This document shows positions 1-5,473 of a DNA stretch of 7,676 bases, in pieces. The stretch is from M55B120 sp964426155 (GTDB lineage: Bacteria > Actinomycetota > Humimicrobiia > Humimicrobiales > Humimicrobiaceae). The notes under the pieces were generated by a model, which had not been told where the DNA came from, searched no databases, and saw nothing but the letters and a program-made list of their open reading frames with translations. Position 1 is the stretch's first letter; each line of letters starts with the position of its first letter. The DNA lies in NCBI GenBank assembly GCA_964426155.1, contig CAYROY010000129.1, forward strand, positions 1 through 7,676, read 5' to 3'. The translations under genes and the position numbers were made by a program.

Positions 1-134
1 CTGTTTCCAGAGTTGAAGAAAAAGATGAGGAAAAATCTGAGCCTGAGCTAACTGACGAGGAAAAGGAATTGAAAAAGCAGATAGAATCGGTAAAAAATAA
101 GAATGAAAAAGATGGGATTAAGACAAAAAAATAA
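1..134 (+). CDS. rpoB: RNA polymerase beta subunit, C-terminal tail only (partial, 5' end outside window)
   Basis: An open frame entering at the window edge (first full codon at position 3) gives 43 residues and ends at TAA 132-134. The peptide is very rich in Glu and Lys, with short stretches such as VEEKDEEKSEPEL and a basic end, GIKTKK. None of the conserved RpoB core is inside the window, so the assignment rests on position: rpoB directly precedes rpoC in nearly all bacteria, and this frame ends 27 bases before rpoC. Several bacterial beta subunits end in a variable charged tail after the conserved C-terminal clamp segment, which fits. RpoB with RpoC forms the polymerase active-site cleft. 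No terminator or promoter is visible before rpoC, so the two are probably one transcript. Another charged C-terminus at this locus cannot be excluded from these residues alone. Confidence 0.82.
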   Translation, partial: VSRVEEKDEEKSEPELTDEEKELKKQIESVKNKNEKDGIKTKK

Positions 135-161
135 ATTTTATATTTTGAAAGGCTTTATTAA

Positions 162-3100
162 ATGGTAATTAATTTAGATGTCAGTAATTTTGATGCAATA
201 AGGATAGGTCTTGCATCAACGGAAAAGATCAGATCCTGGTCCAGGGGTGAGGTAAAGAAACCTGAGACAATAAATTACAGGACTCTGAAACCGGAAAAGG
301 ACGGACTTTTCTGCGAGAGGATTTTTGGACCCACAAAAGACTGGGAATGCTATTGCGGTAAATATAAGAGAGTAAGGTTTAAGGGGATAATATGTGAAAG
401 ATGCGGAGTGGAAGTTACGCGTGCAAGTGTTAGAAGGGAAAGAATGGGGCATATAGAACTTGCCAGTCCTGTATCGCACATATGGTTTTTTAAAGGAGTA
501 CCCTCCAGGATGGGTTATATACTGGACATAAGTCCCAAGGATCTAGAAAAGGTATTATATTTTGATTCATATATAATTACCTCTGTTGACCGGGATAAGG
601 TCAAAGCTGAAGATGATAAAATACAGAACATTGAAAAAGAAGCACTGGATAAGGCAAAAGAGCTTCATGAACTGAGGATCGAAGATATAAAAGCAAGCAA
701 GGACGAGATTATAGAGGCAAAAGAAGAAATAGATGAACAGGACCTGGTTATGGAAGAAAAAGATGACCTTGATGATGATAGTGGGGATATTGAAGATAGT
801 GAAGATTATATAGCAGAAGAAGATGACAGCGATGATGAAAATGATAATAGTGATGAAAATGATGATGCAGTCATTTCTGCTTTTGAGGAAAGAAGATCCG
901 AAAGAATAAAGATCATCAAGGAAACTGAGAAGATGCTGGAAGAAGAGGAGGAGATCTATCTTGAAGAAGTCGATCTTATAAAAAGGTCTATTACTTTCTT
1001 TTCCAATATAGAAGAAAAAATGCTTGTCTCAGACGAGGCTCTTTTTAAGAAAATGAACTCAATGTTCGGGAGCTATTTCAAGGGAGGAATGGGAGCAGAG
1101 GCAATAAAAGAGCTGCTCAAGGATATTGATTGTGAAAAGGAAGCTGAAATACTTAAGGCGGTCATAAAGAAGTCCAAAGGCCAGAAGAGGAGCAAGAGCA
1201 TCAAAAGGCTTAAGATAATATCATCCTTTATAAATTCAAGTAATAAGCCAGAATATATGATACTTGAAGTACTTCCTGTAATACCGCCGGATTTAAGGCC
1301 CATGGTCCAGCTAGATGGCGGTCGGTTTGCCACTTCGGACCTCAATGATCTTTATAGAAGAGTTATAAACAGGAATAACCGGTTGAAAAAACTTCTTGAG
1401 CTGGATGCTCCGGAAATAATAATAAATAATGAGAAGAGGATGCTCCAGGAAGCTGTTGATGCCCTTTTTGATAATGGAAGAAGAGGGCGTGCAGTAGTAG
1501 GTGCGGGAAACCGTCCCCTGAAATCTTTGAGCGACATGCTTAAAGGGAAACAGGGAAGATTCAGGCAGAATCTTCTGGGTAAAAGAGTTGATTACTCTGG
1601 TAGATCTGTAATAGTTGTAAACCCATATCTAAAACTTGGTCAATGCGGATTGCCAAAAAAGATGGCTCTTGAACTTTTTAAACCATTTGTCATGAAAAAG
1701 CTGGTAGATGGAGGCTATGCCCAGAATATAAAAAACGCGAGGACCATGGTTGAAAGAGAAAGCAATGAAGTATGGGATATACTTGAGGAAGTCATCAGGA
1801 ATCATCCGGTATTATTAAACAGGGCGCCTACACTTCACCGACTTGGGATACAGGCTTTTATGCCTATACTGGTAGAGGGTAAGGCAATACAGATACATCC
1901 GATGGTTTGTCCTCCGTTTAATGCTGACTTTGATGGGGATCAGATGGCGGTGCATGTGCCGCTATCCGAGGAGGCAAAAGCTGAAGCAATGATACTTATG
2001 CTCTCTGCTAATAATATACTCTCACCGGCAAGCGGTAAACCCATTGTTGTGCCCTCCCAGGATATCATACTTGGAGTATATTATCTGACTTCGGAAAGAG
2101 AAGGTGAAAGTGGAGAAGAAAAATATTACAATACACCCGAAGATGCAATACAGGCATATAATTATGACCTTGTAACACTTCATTCCCCAATAAATGTGAA
2201 GATTAGCGACAGAGTCATAAAGACCACTGTAGGAAGGATCATATTTAACCAGGCTCTTCCGGAAAAGTATAGATTTGTGAATAAGGAAGTATCTAAAAAA
2301 GAGCTTATATCGATAATAGTAGACTGTATCGGTAAATTTCCCCAGTCCCAGATAATAGATATACTCGATTCTATAAAAGCTATAGGCTTTGAATATATGA
2401 CAAAATCCGGTCTTACAATAGGTATTGATGATATAAGCATACCGGGAGAAAAATACAATATACTGGGTAAGGTCGAGAAGAAGATAGAAGCTATAGAAGA
2501 CTATTTCAAACAGGGGCTTATAACGGATTTTGAAAGGCATCAGAGGACGATTCAGACATGGTCGCAGGCCAATGAGGATGTGGCAAATGCTATGGAGAAA
2601 AATTTTGACAAGTTTAACCCGGTTTATATGATGGCTACATCAGGTGCCAGAGGTAATATAAAACAGCTAAGGCAGCTTGCGGGCATGAGAGGTCTTGTTG
2701 CAAACGCAAGAGGAGATATAATTGACAGTCCCATAAAGTCAAATTTCAGAGAAGGACTTAATATACTTGAATATTTTATATCGACTCACGGAGCAAGACA
2801 GGGTCTTGCGGATACTGCTCTGAGGACAGCGGATTCAGGATATCTCACAAGAAGACTTGTGGATGTAGCGCAGGATACAATGGTTACGATAGAAGACTGC
2901 GGAACTGAAGATGGAATATACCTGTACGTGCTGACACTGGAGGGAGAGCCCAATACAAATCTTGTAGGCAGGATATGCATAGAGGATGTCAAGAATCAGG
3001 TTAATAATAAAATTATAATAAAGGCAGGGGAAGAGATCTTTGAGAGGCATCTCCAGAAGTTTATTCATTCTAATATAGAAAGGGTCAAAGTCCGGTCGGT

Positions 3101-4421
3101 AATGACATGCGAAGCAGAGTCGGGTGTCTGCCAGAAATGCTACGGCAGGGATCTGGCTTCTGGTAAAATGATCGAGATCGGCGAAGCGGTGGGGACCATT
3201 GCGGCCCAATCAATAGGTGAACCAGGGACACAGCTTACCATGCGTACATTCCATACAGGCGGGGTAGCATCAACTGTTATCCAGAGATTGATAAAGTCTC
3301 CGGTAGCAGGAAAACTTGTATTCAGCAGGCAGCTTCTGAAAGATCTGGGGCTTAAAAAGTCAGATTTTAAGGAAGATGAAAAGAAAGATGAGTTTATGGA
3401 AATAAATATAGAGCATATACCGCACAAACTGCTATTCCAGGTAAAGATGGAAAACGGCGATATAGTCGATGTGATAATCCCCAAAGGTGAGATACTTCAG
3501 CTTAACAAGAGTATAGATGTTGATGAAGGCGAGACTTTCGCAAAACTTATATTGACGGCTAAAAGAAAGACCCATGTCCACAAACATGAGAAGACCTTCG
3601 AAGGTATTGATATAACCAGTGGTCTTCCAAGGGTTGTAGAACTTTTCGAAGCCAGAAAGCCCAAGGAGCACTCGTGTATAGCAGATATCTCGGGCAGGTT
3701 AGAGATACAGGATATAGATACAAGATTCAGGATGCTGACCATAAAGAGCAAAGATGGTAAACAGGAGAAGTCGTATCAGGTACCCACCAGAGCAAAACTA
3801 ATTGTAAACGACGGCGAAGAAGTTATTGCCGGGGATCAGCTGACAGAAGGACCAAGAAACCCCCATGATATTTTGAGGGTGAAAGGTATAAAGGACTGCC
3901 AGCAGTATCTTGTGAAGGAAGTGCAGAATGTATATAAATCACAGGGTGTTGATATTAATGATAAACATATTGAGGTTATTGTAAGGCAGATGTTGAAAAA
4001 ATTGACAATTATTGAGCCCGGCGACAGTGAGTTTTTACCGGGTCAGCTTGTTGACAGACTGCAGTTCAATAAAGTGAATAATGAGCTTATTTCAAACATG
4101 AAAAAAACGGCCACAGCTACCCAGAACCTTATGGGCATAACAAAAGCGTCTCTTGCAACAGATAGTTTTCTTTCAGCCGCCTCGTTTCAGGAGACAACAA
4201 GGGTTCTGACTGATGCTGCGCTGGAGAATAAGATAGACAGGCTGCACGGTCTGAAGGAAAATGTAATAATTGGTAAAGCAATACCTGCAGGAACCGGAAT
4301 GGACAGGTTCAGGGATGTTACTCTTACTTACCCGGGGTATAAGGAGGAAGAAAGGGACGAGATAGAGATACTGCAGGAATCAGACGAGGATGATTCAGGT
4401 GAACTGGAGATAAATATATAG
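162..4421 (+). CDS. rpoC: DNA-directed RNA polymerase subunit beta'
   Basis: This is the largest, catalytic subunit of RNA polymerase, 1419 residues. The ATG follows GAAAGG (147-152) by 9 bases, and the N-terminus aligns with the family start (FDAIRIGLAS). In order: zinc ribbon with C63, C65, C78, C81; insertion at about 145-283; sigma-binding clamp helices near 385-440 (GGRFATSDLNDLYRRVINRN); double-psi barrel with NADFDGDQMAVH, where D589, D591 and D593 bind the catalytic Mg; bridge helix about 865-905 (STHGARQGLADTALRTADSG); second zinc site C913, C983, C990, C993; trigger loop from about 1017 (GEPGTQLTMRTFHTGG), interrupted by about 110 extra residues and resuming at DITSGLPRVVELFEARKPKE; C-terminal region with DKHIEVIVRQM and LMGITKASLATDSFLSAASFQETTR; acidic tail from about 1394. 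All catalytic and zinc residues are present. It is longer than the roughly 1200 residues of Bacillus beta', which lacks both insertions. Stop codon is TAG. Confidence 0.99.
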   Translation: MVINLDVSNFDAIRIGLASTEKIRSWSRGEVKKPETINYRTLKPEKDGLFCERIFGPTKDWECYCGKYKRVRFKGIICERCGVEVTRASVRRERMGHIELASPVSHIWFFKGVPSRMGYILDISPKDLEKVLYFDSYIITSVDRDKVKAEDDKIQNIEKEALDKAKELHELRIEDIKASKDEIIEAKEEIDEQDLVMEEKDDLDDDSGDIEDSEDYIAEEDDSDDENDNSDENDDAVISAFEERRSERIKIIKETEKMLEEEEEIYLEEVDLIKRSITFFSNIEEKMLVSDEALFKKMNSMFGSYFKGGMGAEAIKELLKDIDCEKEAEILKAVIKKSKGQKRSKSIKRLKIISSFINSSNKPEYMILEVLPVIPPDLRPMVQLDGGRFATSDLNDLYRRVINRNNRLKKLLELDAPEIIINNEKRMLQEAVDALFDNGRRGRAVVGAGNRPLKSLSDMLKGKQGRFRQNLLGKRVDYSGRSVIVVNPYLKLGQCGLPKKMALELFKPFVMKKLVDGGYAQNIKNARTMVERESNEVWDILEEVIRNHPVLLNRAPTLHRLGIQAFMPILVEGKAIQIHPMVCPPFNADFDGDQMAVHVPLSEEAKAEAMILMLSANNILSPASGKPIVVPSQDIILGVYYLTSEREGESGEEKYYNTPEDAIQAYNYDLVTLHSPINVKISDRVIKTTVGRIIFNQALPEKYRFVNKEVSKKELISIIVDCIGKFPQSQIIDILDSIKAIGFEYMTKSGLTIGIDDISIPGEKYNILGKVEKKIEAIEDYFKQGLITDFERHQRTIQTWSQANEDVANAMEKNFDKFNPVYMMATSGARGNIKQLRQLAGMRGLVANARGDIIDSPIKSNFREGLNILEYFISTHGARQGLADTALRTADSGYLTRRLVDVAQDTMVTIEDCGTEDGIYLYVLTLEGEPNTNLVGRICIEDVKNQVNNKIIIKAGEEIFERHLQKFIHSNIERVKVRSVMTCEAESGVCQKCYGRDLASGKMIEIGEAVGTIAAQSIGEPGTQLTMRTFHTGGVASTVIQRLIKSPVAGKLVFSRQLLKDLGLKKSDFKEDEKKDEFMEINIEHIPHKLLFQVKMENGDIVDVIIPKGEILQLNKSIDVDEGETFAKLILTAKRKTHVHKHEKTFEGIDITSGLPRVVELFEARKPKEHSCIADISGRLEIQDIDTRFRMLTIKSKDGKQEKSYQVPTRAKLIVNDGEEVIAGDQLTEGPRNPHDILRVKGIKDCQQYLVKEVQNVYKSQGVDINDKHIEVIVRQMLKKLTIIEPGDSEFLPGQLVDRLQFNKVNNELISNMKKTATATQNLMGITKASLATDSFLSAASFQETTRVLTDAALENKIDRLHGLKENVIIGKAIPAGTGMDRFRDVTLTYPGYKEEERDEIEILQESDEDDSGELEINI
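834..869 (+). repeat. Imperfect 18-base tandem repeat in the acidic tract of rpoC
   Basis: Two adjacent in-frame units, 834-851 and 852-869, agree at 14 of 18 bases and begin with the same 12 bases, GATGAAAATGAT. They encode DENDNS and DENDDA (beta' residues 225-236) inside a tract (191-236) in which 27 of 46 residues are Asp or Glu. The surrounding bases are also rich in GAT and GAA codons. The pattern suggests growth of a disordered acidic segment by slippage or short duplication. Two imperfect copies in low-complexity sequence could also arise by chance. Confidence 0.6.
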
Positions 4422-4424
4422 AAT

Positions 4425-4463
4425 AAAAAGGTGGTTAAATAAATGTTATTTAACCACTTTTTT
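4425..4463 (+). terminator. Intrinsic terminator downstream of rpoC
   Basis: GTGGTTAAATAA (4431-4442) is perfectly complementary to TTATTTAACCAC (4446-4457), giving a 12-bp stem with a 3-base ATG loop, followed at once by six T (4458-4463). A run of A with one G (4425-4430) can extend pairing into the T-tract, so the element may also work on the opposite strand. It begins 4 bases after the rpoC stop. The GC pairs lie at the stem base next to the T-tract, as in typical Rho-independent terminators. The upper stem is AT-rich, so termination may be incomplete and some rpoBC transcription could continue into the str genes. Confidence 0.9.
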
Positions 4464-4464
4464 A

Positions 4465-4493
4465 TTGACATTTTATATTGTAAGTGATAAATT
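4465..4493 (+). promoter_or_regulatory. Predicted housekeeping-sigma promoter for rpsL-rpsG-fusA-tuf
   Basis: A perfect -35 hexamer TTGACA (4465-4470) is followed after 17 bases by TAAATT (4488-4493), which matches 4 of 6 positions of TATAAT. A TG dinucleotide at 4485-4486, one base upstream of the hexamer, gives an extended -10 that would compensate for the weaker hexamer. The predicted start is near 4500, leaving a leader of about 80 bases before the rpsL ATG. Its place just behind the rpoC terminator and ahead of the ribosomal protein genes supports function. The exact -10 register is the least certain part. Confidence 0.75.
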
Positions 4494-4508
4494 CTTTTTC
4501 CGTGTCTC

Positions 4509-4527
4509 AAAGATAGGATTTATCTTT
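4509..4527 (+). other. Small AT-rich hairpin in the rpsL leader
   Basis: AAAGATA (4509-4515) and TATCTTT (4521-4527) are perfectly complementary, making a 7-bp stem with a 5-base loop (GGATT). It lies in the predicted 5' leader of the str transcript, about 10 bases from the predicted start and about 50 bases before the rpsL ATG. The downstream sequence is T-rich but interrupted, so it is a poor terminator. Possible roles are 5'-end protection, weak attenuation or part of a ribosomal-protein feedback site. With one GC pair it may be only marginally stable, and I do not recognise a known leader family. Confidence 0.3.
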
Positions 4528-4579
4528 TATTCGATTTTGTTCAATATATATTAATAAAATATGATAAAGGTGTGTTTTT

Positions 4580-4951
4580 ATGCCCACTATTAACCAGTTG
4601 GTGAGAAAAGGTAGAAAAAGGATAGTTAAAAAGAAGAAGACGCCTGCTCTTCAGGAGAATCCGATCAGGCGTGGTGTATGTATAAGAGTATATACTACGA
4701 CTCCGAAAAAGCCTAATTCTGCATTGCGCAAGGTAGCAAGAGTCAGACTGACAAATGGCCAGGAAGTTACAGCATATATACCGGGAATCGGTCATAACCT
4801 GCAGGAACATTCAATTGTTCTGGTAAGAGGCGGAAGGGTCAAGGATATCCCGGGCGTAAGGTACAAGGTCATACGCGGGGCCCTTGATACTGCAGGGGTT
4901 GAAGACAGGAGATCCAGTAGATCCCGGTATGGAGCTAAAAGACCTAAATAA
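4580..4951 (+). CDS. rpsL: 30S ribosomal protein S12
   Basis: S12 sits at the decoding centre of the 30S subunit and helps check codon-anticodon pairing. The 123-residue product has the usual bacterial length, with a basic N-terminal extension (MPTINQLVRKGRKR) and an OB-fold core. The two signature loops are present: TTTPKKPNSALRK (39-51) and GGRVKDIPGVRY (84-95). K43 and K88, whose substitution commonly gives streptomycin resistance, are the wild-type Lys. D89 is the residue that RimO methylthiolates in some bacteria. The ATG follows AAAGGTG (4566-4572) by 7 bases. It is the first gene after the predicted promoter and is followed by rpsG after 17 bases. Family assignment is certain. Confidence 0.99.
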   Translation: MPTINQLVRKGRKRIVKKKKTPALQENPIRRGVCIRVYTTTPKKPNSALRKVARVRLTNGQEVTAYIPGIGHNLQEHSIVLVRGGRVKDIPGVRYKVIRGALDTAGVEDRRSSRSRYGAKRPK

Positions 4952-4968
4952 TATTTTAAGGAGATTTA

Positions 4969-5439
4969 ATGTCAAGAAAAAGCAAGCCGGTAAAAAAAGA
5001 GGCCATACTGGACCCGGTTTATAAAAGTAAACTGGTCGGTCAGATAATAAACAGGGTTTTGCTAAGGGGTAAAAAGAGCAAGGCCGAAAGCATAGTATAC
5101 GGGAGTCTGAAGATACTGGAAGAGAGGACAAAGGAAAATCCTCTGGAAATACTTGATAAATGTATGGACAATGTCAGACCGATTCTGGAAGTAAAACCCA
5201 GAAGAGTCGGAGGAGCTACATACCAGGTTCCTGTTGAAGTCACTTCTGAAAGGGCAAATACACTTGCTATAAGATGGATAGTAGGCTTTGCCAGGAAAAG
5301 GAGAGAAAAGACATTCAAGGAGAGGCTTGCTTTTGAAGTTCTTGATGGAGCAAGCAATACAGGAAACAGTGTGAAGAAAAAGGAAGATTTACATAAAATG
5401 GCTGAAGCCAATAAGGCTTTTGCACATTACAGATGGTAA
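4969..5439 (+). CDS. rpsG: 30S ribosomal protein S7
   Basis: S7 binds the 3' major domain of 16S rRNA, nucleates assembly of the 30S head and lies near the E-site tRNA. The product is 156 residues, the standard bacterial length. Visible features are the basic N-terminal arm, the beta-hairpin region around 69-91 (PRRVGGATYQVPVEV), the helix TLAIRWIVGFARKRREKTF (98-116) and the conserved C-terminus HKMAEANKAFAHYRW. The start is set by a strong AAGGAG (4958-4963) close before the ATG. In E. coli S7 is the translational repressor of the str operon. The 17-base rpsL-rpsG gap is too short for the large E. coli-type S7 target, so that mechanism is not evident here. All 14 Arg codons are AGA or AGG, and 8 of 9 Ile codons are ATA. 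Confidence 0.99.
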   Translation: MSRKSKPVKKEAILDPVYKSKLVGQIINRVLLRGKKSKAESIVYGSLKILEERTKENPLEILDKCMDNVRPILEVKPRRVGGATYQVPVEVTSERANTLAIRWIVGFARKRREKTFKERLAFEVLDGASNTGNSVKKKEDLHKMAEANKAFAHYRW

Positions 5440-5473
5440 TTTAGTTATAATTATTGAATATAGGTGACCATTT

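Noticed and set aside
216..479. 87-codon minus-strand open frame opposite the zinc ribbon of rpoC
   Set aside because: It is a shadow of rpoC in another frame, with no promoter or Shine-Dalgarno signal noticed.
594..1010. N-terminal insertion in rpoC as an assembly error or frameshift
   Set aside because: The frame stays open through it, both flanks are conserved in the same frame, and codon use (GAT, GAA, ATA, AGA) agrees with neighbouring regions.
2022..2540. 172-codon open frame on the minus strand within rpoC
   Set aside because: It lies wholly opposite a conserved rpoC region, has no recognisable protein motif, and reflects the AT-rich codon pattern of the coding strand.
2835..3209. 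124-codon open frame on the minus strand opposite the bridge helix and second zinc site
   Set aside because: The sense strand is unambiguously coding and conserved. The antisense frame has no family resemblance that I can see.
3267..3602. Trigger-loop insertion as an intein or inserted mobile element
   Set aside because: No Cys/Ser start with a terminal His-Asn and Cys/Ser/Thr splice junction is present, the segment is too short for a usual intein, and its codon use matches the rest of rpoC.
4537..4565. Second promoter-like pair in the rpsL leader: TTGTTC, 17 bases, TATGAT
   Set aside because: The -10 is good but the -35 matches only 3 of 6. Transcription would start near 4572, inside or past the rpsL Shine-Dalgarno sequence, so it could not give a normal rpsL message.
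5446..5451. Perfect TATAAT between rpsG and fusA, a possible internal promoter
   Set aside because: No good -35 exists at 16-18 bases upstream (best is TGCACA at 19 bases) and there is no TG extension. An AT-rich gap yields such a hexamer by chance.
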